From JAWXBR01 sp034440235 (GTDB lineage: Bacteria > Bacteroidota > Ignavibacteria > Kapaibacteriales > Kapaibacteriaceae), in contig JAWXBR010000041.1 of assembly GCA_034440235.1 (NCBI GenBank), positions 1 through 64,000 of the forward strand: DNA of 64,000 nt, in the 5' to 3' direction. The position numbers and the translations under genes were made by a program. How positions within the stretch are numbered: position 1 is the stretch's first letter; each line of letters starts with the position of its first letter. This document shows positions 16,711-26,133 of this stretch, one piece after another. Below the pieces are notes generated by a model, which saw only the letters and a list, made by a program, of their open reading frames with translations, did not search any database and was not told the DNA's origin.

Positions 16711-17676
16711 TTATCGAGCGTTGACATTGATTTCGCCTGCCCTGTTTAGAGCAGTTGCTTCCATCTTCGCACGAAGTGCATATGGGATTGAAGGGTTTGT
16801 TTGGTACGAAACTTGTACTTCGATGTACTTATTTGTGCCTGAACCCTGAATAAACGTATTGTTTGTACGAATGACCAGTGCCTTACCATAGGTAAAGATT
16901 CCTGATTGTGCTCTCGAAGCAAAAACGAAGCCGAAGCTACCTGTTCCACCAATGCTACTCAGGTCGTAGAACTTTTCTTTGTTCAGCGAATCGTCGTCTA
17001 GATCTGTCGTTTCCCAGATTTCATCAAGACTTGAAATATTCGTGTACTGGCGTCCGAGGTAGACAGTTTTAGCAACCTGTCCGTTAGAAAACTCGAACGA
17101 ATTATTTACATAGGCCGTCTGACCTGGCGATGCAATGTGTGGGCGTGAAGGGTCGGTTACATCATCGAACGCCAAATCCCATAACCTACCTTGGTTTATG
17201 GATGCTACCGCAGGAGCATTCTCAAATACAACAAGGCCGCTGCCTTCGGCAGGATTAAATCCAGAGTACAGCTTAAGGATACCTGAACGCTTTGCAGGCG
17301 CCCACTCAATCGAGCCAGATGCTACACTCGCCGTTGAACCATTTAAAGCCTTGACTGAAAATTCGTAGATCACGCCGAATGTGAGTCCTGTGACAACAGC
17401 AGTTGTTGATGTTGCACCAGTAACAGTAATCGAATCTGTAACTGCGCTTGATTTTACGTTGTATAGAACACGGTATCCGCTCGGCGATACTCCGCTAGCC
17501 GATGCATTCCACTGCAATGCAACAGCTGTTTCAGAGCGCGACTGCGCCTGTAGCGAGGTTGGTGCATTTGGTGTGGTACCAGGGTCTACGGGACCGTCGT
17601 TGGTATTACAGCTGACGGCAACTAGTGCCACGAGAGCTACTAAAAACGCAGGTAATTTTCTCATTAATGAAGGCAT
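16711..17676 (-). CDS. fibronectin type III lipoprotein
   Basis: This 321-residue protein has a lipoprotein signal (LVALVAVSC, Cys23). A fibronectin type III domain follows at about residues 38-125 (TPNAPTSLQAQSRSETAVALQWN, SGYRVLYN). The C-terminal domain of about 190 residues has WDLAFDDVTDPSRPHIASPG and long beta segments. The WDLAF phrase recalls HmuY-like haem-binding lipoproteins, but the haem ligands cannot be placed, so I leave the domain unnamed. A GAGGAGAG ribosome binding site precedes the start; the internal Met at residue 5 is an alternative start. Confidence 0.75.
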   Translation of the reverse strand: MPSLMRKLPAFLVALVALVAVSCNTNDGPVDPGTTPNAPTSLQAQSRSETAVALQWNASASGVSPSGYRVLYNVKSSAVTDSITVTGATSTTAVVTGLTFGVIYEFSVKALNGSTASVASGSIEWAPAKRSGILKLYSGFNPAEGSGLVVFENAPAVASINQGRLWDLAFDDVTDPSRPHIASPGQTAYVNNSFEFSNGQVAKTVYLGRQYTNISSLDEIWETTDLDDDSLNKEKFYDLSSIGGTGSFGFVFASRAQSGIFTYGKALVIRTNNTFIQGSGTNKYIEVQVSYQTNPSIPYALRAKMEATALNRAGEINVNAR

Positions 17677-17751
17677 GTGTCTCTCCTCGAACGTGGTTTA
17701 AAAAACTCGAAATTGGTTGTCCTGACTAAACAGGCCGCAAATATCGTTAAC

Positions 17752-18309
17752 TCAGTCATTGGGATTCCAGGGCACATCTTCGAAACCTGCCCAGGCATTG
17801 GCGTAGCGAGCCGATACGAACAACCAATCGGACATCCGATTTAGGTATCGCAAAACGTACTCACCGGTATTTTCTGTCTCTCCTAGCGTTACCACTGCGC
17901 GTTCGGCTCGTCTGCAGACGGTGCGGGCCAAGTGTAACGTTGCTGCCGACTCGACACCGCCCGGAAGTATAAATGCCTTCAGAGCAGGCAGGGTTGCCTC
18001 AATACGGTCGATGCGACGTTCGAGCCCTAGTACGTGTTCCTCGGTAATTCTCGGGATTTTGTACGTGGGCGGCGGATCTAGAGGGGTAGCTAAATCGGCC
18101 CCGAGCGTGAACAGATGTGCCGAAGTCGCCGTTAGCTCGGCCCTCAGGTCTTCTGGCAATTCTTGCGTGAGCACAATGCCAAGGATAGCGTTCAGTTCAT
18201 CGACAGTGCCATAGGCTTCGATGCGCGGGGCGTTTTTTTGAACACGCGCCCCTCCGAACAGGCCGGTGGAACCATCGTCACCCGTCTTTGTGTAGATACG
18301 TGTTGCCAT
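17752..18309 (-). CDS. cob(I)alamin adenosyltransferase, PduO type
   Basis: This 185-residue enzyme has the PduO-type ATP-binding N-terminus TKTGDDGSTGLFGGARVQK and the later motif FILPGGVESAATLHLARTVCRRAER. It transfers the adenosyl group of ATP to cob(I)alamin to make adenosylcobalamin. That matters for mutases and ribonucleotide reductases; none is in this window. The gene is divergent from ymdB with a 71-bp gap. A TATTTTAG element (one mismatch to TAnnTTTG) lies 6 nt before the ATG. Confidence 0.93.
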   Translation of the reverse strand: MATRIYTKTGDDGSTGLFGGARVQKNAPRIEAYGTVDELNAILGIVLTQELPEDLRAELTATSAHLFTLGADLATPLDPPPTYKIPRITEEHVLGLERRIDRIEATLPALKAFILPGGVESAATLHLARTVCRRAERAVVTLGETENTGEYVLRYLNRMSDWLFVSARYANAWAGFEDVPWNPND

Positions 18310-18380
18310 TACGTACTAAAATACCCACAGCAGGGGTGTTTCGTAGTTTAGCTGTTCATTATGCTCAAGGTTAAAGCCCC

Positions 18381-19196
18381 ATGCGCCCCTTTCATGTGTT
18401 GTTTATCGGCGATATCGTTGGGCATGTCGGACTCCGCGAAGTACTACGAACGCTCGATGACCTTAAAACTCGCTACACCGCCGATGCTGTAATTGTAAAC
18501 GGTGAAAATATCGTCGATGGTAAGGGGCTCTCCGATAAGGAAGCCAACGAGCTTACCAGTGCCGGCGTTCATTGTATTACAACCGGCAACCACATTTGGG
18601 AGAATTGGAAAGCACGCACGTTGCTTGCTACAAACCCAAACGTTCTGCGACCACTGAACTATCCTGCCGAAAACCCTGGACGCGGCTGGACGATTGTGAC
18701 ACTGCCCGATCAGCGGACGATTGGCGTGTTGCAGATACAAGGCCGTGTGTACATGCAACCAATCGACGACCCGTTCAAAGCTGCCGATAGCGCACTAGCG
18801 AAGATGGCCCCCCGGACCAAGATGATCTTGGTAGACTTTCATGCAGACGCGACTGCAGAGAAGATTGCAATGGGTTGGTATCTCGACGGACGTGTGAGCG
18901 CGGTACTAGGCACACACACACATGTGCAGACTGCCGACGCTACGATTTTGCCCGGTGGTACAGCCTACATTTCAGACACTGGTATGTCGGGTCCGTACGA
19001 TTCGGTACTCGGCATGAAAAAAGACATCGCGATAAAACGTTTGATGCTCCAGACAGCGCACAAATACGAAGTAGCTGAACATGATGTGCGCGTCTGTGGT
19101 GTGCATCTCATCCTTGACGAAGAGACCGGACGTGCAATAACTATTGAGCCGTTTGCATGGCCGAAACCACGAACAACTGTTCTTACCACCACATAG
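18381..19196 (+). CDS. ymdB: YmdB-family metallophosphoesterase
   Basis: This 271-residue protein belongs to the TIGR00282/YmdB family. Visible metal-binding motifs are LFIGDIVG at the N-terminus, VNGEN, TTGNHIWEN and GTHTHVQTAD. Characterised members are cyclic-nucleotide phosphodiesterases that affect gene expression, which is why the name is kept general here. The pyruvate kinase gene follows 6 bp downstream on the same strand, so the two are probably one transcript. Confidence 0.92.
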   Translation: MRPFHVLFIGDIVGHVGLREVLRTLDDLKTRYTADAVIVNGENIVDGKGLSDKEANELTSAGVHCITTGNHIWENWKARTLLATNPNVLRPLNYPAENPGRGWTIVTLPDQRTIGVLQIQGRVYMQPIDDPFKAADSALAKMAPRTKMILVDFHADATAEKIAMGWYLDGRVSAVLGTHTHVQTADATILPGGTAYISDTGMSGPYDSVLGMKKDIAIKRLMLQTAHKYEVAEHDVRVCGVHLILDEETGRAITIEPFAWPKPRTTVLTTT

Positions 19197-19202
19197 GAAA
19201 TC

Positions 19203-20684
19203 ATGCCTGCATTTCACGGCAGCCTTCAGCACAAAGCCAAGATCCTCTGCACGATGGGTCCGGCGGTTGCTTCAGAAGAGAAAATCATTGCCATGATTAA
19301 GGCCGGAGCCAGCGCTTTTCGACTAAACATGTCGCATGGCGCCTACTCCAGCCATGAACAATACATAGACCTTATTCGCAAGGCAGAAGCGAAGCTGCGG
19401 ACGTACGTACCGATTATTGCTGACTTGCAGGGACCCAAGATTAGAGTTGGTGACTTTGTTGGCAAAGACGCAATGACCTTGGTTGTTGGCCGCGATGTAA
19501 AGCTTGTAGATGTTGGTGTAATACGTCACCAAAAGCTCGTACCAACCGATTCGATGATTCCGGTGCAGTACCCAACCATCGCTGCTGATGTACGCAAAGG
19601 CGACATGTTGTTATTAGACGATGGCCTCATGAAGCTACAGGTAAAAAGCATTAACGGAGATATTGTTAATGCCCTGGTTATCTACGGGGGTGTGCTAAAA
19701 CCACGCAAGGGTATCAACCTTCCTAATACCATTGTTTCACAGCCATCAATGACGACAAAGGATAGAGCCGATGTACGGTTTGCAATCGATAAAGAATGCG
19801 ACTATGTTGCTCTATCGTTTGTACGTTCTGCTGTCGACATAGACGTACTGCGCAAATACCTTCACAAGTACGGTGGCACACAAGCCATTATTGCCAAGAT
19901 TGAAAAGCCAGAAGCACTTAAAAACATCGAAGCCATCATCGATGCTTCTGATGTAATTATGGTTGCTCGCGGTGATCTTGGTGTTGAGATTCCTGCACAG
20001 AATGTACCCATCGTGCAGAAAAAGATTATTAAACTTTGCAATGCTAAGGCCAAGCCTGTAATTACTGCAACACAGATGCTCGAGTCTATGATTCGTAGTC
20101 CGCGTCCAACTCGTGCAGAAGCTAGCGATGTTGCAAATGCTGTTCTGGACGGCACAGATGCGGTGATGCTAAGCGCTGAGACATCAGTTGGTGCATATCC
20201 TGTCGAGGCCGTGCAATACATGCGTACCATCTGTACAGAGGCTGAACAGGAACTTGTAAGCGACGGACTTCTTCATATGCCAGCATCGGTGAGGTTCGAT
20301 CCCAAAGAATCTAATACCGACTCTATTGCAATGGCCGCTGCACACATCGCAGAGGAACAGCGTGTGTCGGCAATTGCTTCACTTAGCTATAGCGGACAAA
20401 CCGCGCGGTTGATTTCTAACCGGCGTCCACGTGCCCCTATCATTGCCGTAACTACGATGCAATCTGTTGCACGCAGAATGGGAATGCTCTGGGGAGTAAC
20501 AGCAATCGTTGTAGACTCCATTACAACTACAGACGAAACCATCGAACACATCAAGGCGCTTCTCGTGAAAGAGAAAACATTTCCGCCTGGATCTGTTATT
20601 GTGTTTACAATCGGACGTCCACTTGTCGGACGCGCAAGAACAAATATGATCTGTATCGAAACACTAGAGGCGGCCGGCAAATAG
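19203..20684 (+). CDS. pyk: pyruvate kinase
   Basis: This 493-residue enzyme makes pyruvate and ATP from phosphoenolpyruvate. Family motifs are KILCTMGPA near the start, the substrate and metal region MVARGDLGVEIP, and PVITATQMLESMIRSPRPTR followed by DGTDAVMLSAETSVG. The C-terminal regulatory domain is complete. Its last codons form the left arm of a terminator hairpin. Enolase, the preceding glycolytic step, is also in this window (51619-52896). Confidence 0.96.
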   Translation: MPAFHGSLQHKAKILCTMGPAVASEEKIIAMIKAGASAFRLNMSHGAYSSHEQYIDLIRKAEAKLRTYVPIIADLQGPKIRVGDFVGKDAMTLVVGRDVKLVDVGVIRHQKLVPTDSMIPVQYPTIAADVRKGDMLLLDDGLMKLQVKSINGDIVNALVIYGGVLKPRKGINLPNTIVSQPSMTTKDRADVRFAIDKECDYVALSFVRSAVDIDVLRKYLHKYGGTQAIIAKIEKPEALKNIEAIIDASDVIMVARGDLGVEIPAQNVPIVQKKIIKLCNAKAKPVITATQMLESMIRSPRPTRAEASDVANAVLDGTDAVMLSAETSVGAYPVEAVQYMRTICTEAEQELVSDGLLHMPASVRFDPKESNTDSIAMAAAHIAEEQRVSAIASLSYSGQTARLISNRRPRAPIIAVTTMQSVARRMGMLWGVTAIVVDSITTTDETIEHIKALLVKEKTFPPGSVIVFTIGRPLVGRARTNMICIETLEAAGK

Positions 20685-20705
20685 CCAACCGCCTCAGTTT
20701 TGTAT
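20667..20705 (+). terminator. intrinsic terminator overlapping the pyk stop
   Basis: GAGGCGG (20667-20673) pairs with CCGCCTC (20689-20695), with GGC/GCC pairing inside, and AGTTTTG follows. The left arm lies within the final pyk codons. It separates pyk from the converging M16 protease gene. Confidence 0.75.
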
Positions 20706-20707
20706 GC

Positions 20708-23578
20708 TTATTTCTCTGGCTTGAGCACAAAGATTGCAGTGTTGCTTGTTGCCAGATACTTGCGCGCAGCTTCTTTTACTTGCTCTGGCGTAAGTGCTTT
20801 GATTAGCTCGTCGCGACGTCCGATAACAGACAAGGGTTCGCCCGAAACCTGGACTGCCTTTATGCTTCCGAGCCAGAATTGATTTGACTTACGGCTTACT
20901 TCGCGCTCTTTTGACTGAATTTCTTTGATCTTCTGGATGTAAGAGGCGTCAACAACGTTGTTCTGCAGGTAGTCTACTTCTTTACGAACTGCACTAACCA
21001 ATTCGTCGACACGGTTTGGTTCGCACGTAAAGTATACCGTAATCGAATAGTCTTCGACAGGTATTTTGTTCATCGATGGCTGAACAGCAACGAAGTACAC
21101 TCCGCCCTTTTCTTCGCGTAATTGCTCGCGAAGTCGCGTGCTCATTACTTCAGTTAAAGCGATGATGTTGTACCGTTCTTCGGGAGAGTATTTGAACGGA
21201 CCCGAATAGGTCATTACAACGGCACTCTTCGCTTCGATTCCCTTTAGAACCGTACGCTCAATCTTGCCAGTCTTCATACGGATACCCGCATCCTTCCACA
21301 TCGGCTTCTCTGACGTTGAAGGCAGACTAGCTATGTACGTCTTCACATAGTTTTCAAGTGTGTCTTTCGAGAAGTTGCCAACGAAGTAGAATGTGTAGGC
21401 CCCAGCATTTTCTACCGACTTTTTAACAAATGCATATGCCTTCGCTGCATCGATCTTGTCTACAGTAGCAACAGACATTGGCGTCATGCGTGGGTGATTT
21501 CCACTCGATACAACTGTAACTGTGTCGAAGAACACAGCCTCGGGATTTGTCTCTTTATTAGCCAACCCAGCACGCATGCGTGCTTTTAATGCAGTAGCTG
21601 CTTCTTCGTCTAATCGCGGGCTTGTAAAGGTCAGGTGTAGTACTTCGAAGAACGAATGAAGGTCTTTTAGGGACGTGCTGCCCGACATGTCGAATGTTTC
21701 CATGCCTGAGCCCGGACTTAAGGAAATGTTCTTCCCCTGAAGCATTTTCGTCAGCATAGGTGTAGAGAACTCACCTAGACCACCAGCGTCTACGATAGAG
21801 GCGGCTACACCTAGCGTGGCCTGATCACGTTCATCACCCAGAGACTCGCCACCGTAAGACCATGCAGAAAATAGAATTTCATCGTCTTTGAAATCCGTTT
21901 GTTTAACAACAACCTTAGCGCCATTAGAAAGCGTCCACTGTTCTGCCCCAACATCTGACAGTTGTGATCGCGACACGATAGTGCCTGGTGTTGGCGTATT
22001 TGACATTAGTGGCTTTAGCGGCACATCGTCTATGTACGCAGTAACTGACGATTTCTCTACGTCACGAACTACTGCAAGTACTTCCGCCTCTGTTGGTTTG
22101 ATGTAACCGTTTCCTTCTGGCACCGAAACGGTGATTATTCGGTGTGCGTTGGTTATTGCTTTTGTCGCCGAACCCGTGACATCTGAAAGGGTAACGGTTG
22201 GTAGAATTTCTTTGTAGAGTTCAAACTCGCGTGCAATACCGGGCGATGCTTCCTGTATGAGAAAATTCCGTGTAAACTCAGCAGCATGGTTTGCATTTGG
22301 CGTTTTATCGCGCTCGTTATATGCCTTTTCCATGCTCGAGTATACCTCTGCCTTAGCACGATCAAGTTCAGTCTGCGAAAATCCCTTCTGTTCTACTCGG
22401 CGCATTTCGGTGAGTAGTGCACGCAGACTCGGAAGAATGTTCTTATCGGCAGAAATTGCTTGAGCATAGAACGCATTGTTAGCTCGTGTAAGACCAAATG
22501 TTGCTGTACCCGCAAATGCAAAAGGTGCATTTGCTTTCTGCGTCATCTCGGAAAGTCGTGAATTCAACATACTTGTCACCAGAGATGAAGTCATCGATCG
22601 GCGGAAGTCCTCTTTAGTTATCATGGACTCACGTGGACCGATCGTGTAAATGTCTACGCTTGCTCCAGGCAGTTCCTTGTCCGATGCTATGCTCACCCGC
22701 GTCGTGTTGGTTACCGTAATCGGATAGTTTGCTCTAGCACGCGATCCGCCACTTGAGCCTGCTGGAAATGCAAAGTGTTTCTTGAGTAAAGACTCTAAGT
22801 CTTTCTCGTCGTAGTCGCCCACTAGAATTACAGCCATGCGTTCGGGTTGATACCACGTTTTATAAAAACGGCGGAGATTATCGGCAGGAGCATGCTTGAG
22901 AACAGCAGTATCGCCGATGACGTCGCGATCTGCATACTTCGATCCGGCAAGTAGCACTTTGCTGTGCACGCGGTTTACGCGTTCTCCTGCTCCCCTGCGA
23001 AGTCTCCACTCCTCTGTAACAACGCCTCGCTCAGCTTCGATCTCGGCGTCGTCATATGACACATACCCAGCCCAGTCGCGCAACACTTGGATTGCCTTGA
23101 TAATGTTCTGCGCGTTGTCGAGCGGCACAGTTAGCTGGTAAACAGTTTCATCTTGGTTGGTGTATGCGTTAAGGTCGGCTCCAAAGCGAATACCGGTCGA
23201 CTCTAGAAAGCTCACAAGCTCTTGCTTAGGAAACGACTTCGTACCATTAAATGCCATGTGCTCGGCAAAGTGTGCAAGTCCGTTCTGATCGTCATCTTCT
23301 AACACCGCCCCTGCGTCAACAGCAAGCACTAGCTCAAGTCGCTTTTCAGGCTTCTTGTTGCGCATGATATAATACGTGGCACCGTTTGTAAGCTTGCCCG
23401 TTAGAATTTTGGAGTTCAACGCAACGGTATCACCCGGGACAGCTAATGCTGTTGCGACCGAAGCAGCAACAACAACTAATAATAGTGTTGCCCTGCTGCA
23501 GAAACGAAAAAAGGCGGCATGCGCCTCATCAATGGCGGCATGTGCCTCTTTAAAGCGAAGAATGGCGGGAAGCGCCAT
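20708..23578 (-). CDS. M16-family zinc metalloprotease, two-domain
   Basis: This 956-residue protein has a signal-like helix at about residues 31-47. The first M16 domain has the inverted zinc motif HFAEH (His103, Glu106, His107). The second half is another M16-type domain without a zinc motif, as in pitrilysin-like proteins. It is probably a periplasmic peptidase. The N-terminus before the signal helix is odd: residues 11-17 and 18-24 (EAHAAID, EAHAAFF) come from a 21-bp tandem duplication. A GGAG ribosome binding site supports the start. Confidence 0.9.
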   Translation of the reverse strand: MALPAILRFKEAHAAIDEAHAAFFRFCSRATLLLVVVAASVATALAVPGDTVALNSKILTGKLTNGATYYIMRNKKPEKRLELVLAVDAGAVLEDDDQNGLAHFAEHMAFNGTKSFPKQELVSFLESTGIRFGADLNAYTNQDETVYQLTVPLDNAQNIIKAIQVLRDWAGYVSYDDAEIEAERGVVTEEWRLRRGAGERVNRVHSKVLLAGSKYADRDVIGDTAVLKHAPADNLRRFYKTWYQPERMAVILVGDYDEKDLESLLKKHFAFPAGSSGGSRARANYPITVTNTTRVSIASDKELPGASVDIYTIGPRESMITKEDFRRSMTSSLVTSMLNSRLSEMTQKANAPFAFAGTATFGLTRANNAFYAQAISADKNILPSLRALLTEMRRVEQKGFSQTELDRAKAEVYSSMEKAYNERDKTPNANHAAEFTRNFLIQEASPGIAREFELYKEILPTVTLSDVTGSATKAITNAHRIITVSVPEGNGYIKPTEAEVLAVVRDVEKSSVTAYIDDVPLKPLMSNTPTPGTIVSRSQLSDVGAEQWTLSNGAKVVVKQTDFKDDEILFSAWSYGGESLGDERDQATLGVAASIVDAGGLGEFSTPMLTKMLQGKNISLSPGSGMETFDMSGSTSLKDLHSFFEVLHLTFTSPRLDEEAATALKARMRAGLANKETNPEAVFFDTVTVVSSGNHPRMTPMSVATVDKIDAAKAYAFVKKSVENAGAYTFYFVGNFSKDTLENYVKTYIASLPSTSEKPMWKDAGIRMKTGKIERTVLKGIEAKSAVVMTYSGPFKYSPEERYNIIALTEVMSTRLREQLREEKGGVYFVAVQPSMNKIPVEDYSITVYFTCEPNRVDELVSAVRKEVDYLQNNVVDASYIQKIKEIQSKEREVSRKSNQFWLGSIKAVQVSGEPLSVIGRRDELIKALTPEQVKEAARKYLATSNTAIFVLKPEK
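23515..23578 (-). repeat. 21-bp tandem duplication at the 5' end of the M16 gene
   Basis: Two adjacent 21-bp units encode EAHAAID and EAHAAFF. A related GGCGGGAAGCGCCAT string covers the start codon. The copies lengthen the region before the signal peptide in frame. Confidence 0.6.
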
Positions 23579-23672
23579 GTTGTTCTCCAGAAATTTTGAA
23601 TTGTATTAAAATGATGAGTCTTGGATTCAACAGTTGTATTAGCGCGAATAATTCAAATTAACGTGTGTTGCC

Positions 23673-24836
23673 TCAACGGCCGGCGTCTACGGCCGATTGT
23701 TCAAGGAGTTGCGTTAGTAAAGGCACCAAGGTTTCTTGCCGATCACCAGGCTCTATGCCTAAAACGCGGGTAATAGAAATCATAGCGTCAGAGGTACTTT
23801 TCGACCTAAGGAGTTCGAGAATTGCCTTGGCACCTGCCTTGTTGTACATGGCTTTGCACAATGCCGCACCGACAATATAGACGTCATCTTGCGGTAGATA
23901 AGGGTCTGTGAATAGCTGCACAAAAGACGGTATTTCAGTCGGTTTTTTCTCACGTATGTAGCGTGTGAGCAGCACGCTGAAATCTTCACCAAGGCTGCCC
24001 CCTAGCCACGTGGCGACCCCTTCCCTGACAACAGGATGTGCGTCGTCGAAATCTCTAAACACAATGTGCACAAGCTCGTGTGGATACCACGCATCTCCCA
24101 TCCCCGACAAAATGATGTTCTCTGCTGGATACGATAAGCCACTCGGCGGGTAGCTATAGTACTCGATGCCGAGCAGCGTGGACATTGCATCGCGCGAATT
24201 CGTCACATAAAATGTAATTCTTGTAGGGGGCTCGATGCCAAAGGTTGCTGCAGTACTCGCGACAAAGTCGCTTGCCGCTTTTGCGCGACTCTTGTTGACC
24301 TTAAGGTTAGCAGGGTGCACATAACGGATGCGGTCGGTACGTGTCTCCTCCCAATCCGATGTGGTGCGCAGAAGTGGACTTTCGACAGTCCACGTTCCTT
24401 TGTCGTCGCGGACAAAAGCAGACCGCAGTATTCCAAGGGGTACTATATGACGGCTGAGTAAATCTGTGGCACTAAATAGGGTACGAATCTCCCAACCTTG
24501 TTCAATTGGTTCGATACTCAGAACAGTTGGTGGAAACGTTGCGACAACCTCGGCCGACTGACCGAACCAGTTGCGCACTACACCGTCGGGCATGCCGGCT
24601 AAACCCGACCTATCGCGCGCGGTGCCAAGGCCTAGTGCAGACTGACGCCACACTGCGAGACTATCCACCCAGGCTTTAAGAACAAGCTGCACTTCGGCGT
24701 TCGATGTATCCACACGCTTCATTACACGAACTGCAGGTGGCGACGGAACGGTGGTTATCTCCTGCGCACGTACAGAGCTCGCGAGTAAAGAGCTAGCGAG
24801 AACAAAGAGGCATGATATGGTAGCTAGGCGAAGCAC
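23673..24836 (-). CDS. secreted gluzincin-like metalloprotease
   Basis: This 387-residue protein has a signal peptide ending near SVRAQE and a zinc-protease motif HELVH (His253, Glu254, His257). A downstream EGVATWLGG places Glu272 as the likely third ligand. This is the layout of gluzincins such as the peptidase MA-like group. The N-terminal 190 residues (SWVDSLAVWRQSALGLG and so on) are not recognised. Translation starts at GTG. It is the neighbour of the M16 protease on the same strand, 94 bp upstream, so two extracytoplasmic proteases are adjacent. Confidence 0.75.
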   Translation of the reverse strand: MLRLATISCLFVLASSLLASSVRAQEITTVPSPPAVRVMKRVDTSNAEVQLVLKAWVDSLAVWRQSALGLGTARDRSGLAGMPDGVVRNWFGQSAEVVATFPPTVLSIEPIEQGWEIRTLFSATDLLSRHIVPLGILRSAFVRDDKGTWTVESPLLRTTSDWEETRTDRIRYVHPANLKVNKSRAKAASDFVASTAATFGIEPPTRITFYVTNSRDAMSTLLGIEYYSYPPSGLSYPAENIILSGMGDAWYPHELVHIVFRDFDDAHPVVREGVATWLGGSLGEDFSVLLTRYIREKKPTEIPSFVQLFTDPYLPQDDVYIVGAALCKAMYNKAGAKAILELLRSKSTSDAMISITRVLGIEPGDRQETLVPLLTQLLEQSAVDAGR

Positions 24837-24936
24837 TACGTCGAGATGGACTCAGATTAATGTGATTGGCAGACCTGAATGTAACGAAAACTTCTGCCTA
24901 TAGAACGTTCGGGCCTGTCCCCCCTATGCACTTTCG

Positions 24937-24944
24937 TAAGTTTG
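24937..24944 (+). promoter_or_regulatory. TAAGTTTG promoter element of the acyl-CoA dehydrogenase gene
   Basis: TAAGTTTG matches TAnnTTTG perfectly and lies 28 nt before the ATG at 24973, a distance that leaves a short leader. No convincing -33 TTG box is seen. Confidence 0.4.
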
Positions 24945-24972
24945 AGGCTTGCATCTCTGTTAGAAAGACATT

Positions 24973-26133
24973 ATGTCGGAATCTTCAGCCAGTGGCTTTT
25001 CGTGTGATTTGTCGGATGATCAGGTTGCAATTCGCGACCACATCCGAGCATTTGTCGCTGAAGAGATTACCCCCGTTGCCCTTCAATTCGATGAGAGTCA
25101 GGAGTTCCCTGCCGAGATCTTCGCAAAACTCGGCGACCTAGGATACCTCGGCATAATCATACCAACAGAGCTTGGTGGCAGCGGCATGGGTACGATGGAG
25201 TACGCCATAATTGTTGAAGAAGTGGCTCGGGGATGTCCGTCTATTGCACTTGGTGTTGCGGCGCATAACGGACTCTGCACGACACACATTTTCAGATTTG
25301 CATCCGATGAACTAAAGTCGCGCTACGTGCCCCGCCTTGCAAAAGGCGAGACGATGGGTGCGTGGGCATTAACAGAACCCAATGCCGGATCGGATGCAGG
25401 TGGAACGCAGACAACAGCTGTGCGCGATGGCGATCATTGGATACTAAACGGATCGAAGAACTTCATTACACACGGCAACGTGGGCGACATCTGTGTTGTA
25501 ATGGCCGTTACCGATGCGACCAAAGGCAAGAAGGGCATCTCGGCATTTGTCGTTGACAAAACTATGCCTGGCTTCTACGGCTCGAAGAAAGAAAACAAAC
25601 TTGGTATGCGGTGCTCAGACACTGCTGGTCTTGCACTAGACAATGTTCGTGTCCCGAATGCAAACCTTATTGGTGCAGAGGGCGAAGGATTTTTGCAATC
25701 GCTGCAAATTCTCGACGGTGGACGCATTTCTATTGCAGCGTTAAGTGTGGGGCTTGCGCAAGGGGCTTTCGAGGCATCACTTAAGTATGCTACTCAACGT
25801 CAGCAATTCGGTAAACGCCTTGCGGATATGCAGGCAATACAAATGAAGCTTGCGCGCATGTCTATGGAAATCGAAGCGGCAAGAATGCTTACCTACAAGG
25901 CAGCATGGTTACGCGATAACGGCGAACCATACACACTTGCTGCATCACAGGCAAAACTGTTTGCAAGCGAGATGTCTGTGCGAACAGCAGAAGAAGCAAT
26001 TCAGATACATGGCGGATACGGTTATATCAAAGAGTATCCGGTAGAGAAGTTCTGGCGCGACTCGAAGCTTCTAACGATTGGCGAAGGCACGTCAGAAATT
26101 CAACGCACTGTTATCGCGCGTTTGCTCGGCTAA
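24973..26133 (+). CDS. acyl-CoA dehydrogenase
   Basis: This 386-residue flavoenzyme has the classical signatures GAWALTEPNAGSDAGGTQTT and QIHGGYGYIKEYPVEKFWRD. The catalytic glutamate is in GEGTSEIQ (Glu371). It introduces the 2,3-double bond in acyl-CoA with an electron-transfer flavoprotein as acceptor. The sequence type is that of short-chain or butyryl-CoA dehydrogenases, but chain length cannot be read with certainty. Its last 23 bp overlap the convergent phosphatase gene. It may share a pathway with hbd at 8451. Confidence 0.94.
   Translation: MSESSASGFSCDLSDDQVAIRDHIRAFVAEEITPVALQFDESQEFPAEIFAKLGDLGYLGIIIPTELGGSGMGTMEYAIIVEEVARGCPSIALGVAAHNGLCTTHIFRFASDELKSRYVPRLAKGETMGAWALTEPNAGSDAGGTQTTAVRDGDHWILNGSKNFITHGNVGDICVVMAVTDATKGKKGISAFVVDKTMPGFYGSKKENKLGMRCSDTAGLALDNVRVPNANLIGAEGEGFLQSLQILDGGRISIAALSVGLAQGAFEASLKYATQRQQFGKRLADMQAIQMKLARMSMEIEAARMLTYKAAWLRDNGEPYTLAASQAKLFASEMSVRTAEEAIQIHGGYGYIKEYPVEKFWRDSKLLTIGEGTSEIQRTVIARLLG

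Noticed and set aside
16711..17676. HmuY haem-binding lipoprotein
   Set aside because: Only a WDLAF phrase is shared; the haem-ligand histidines cannot be located and a fibronectin domain precedes it.
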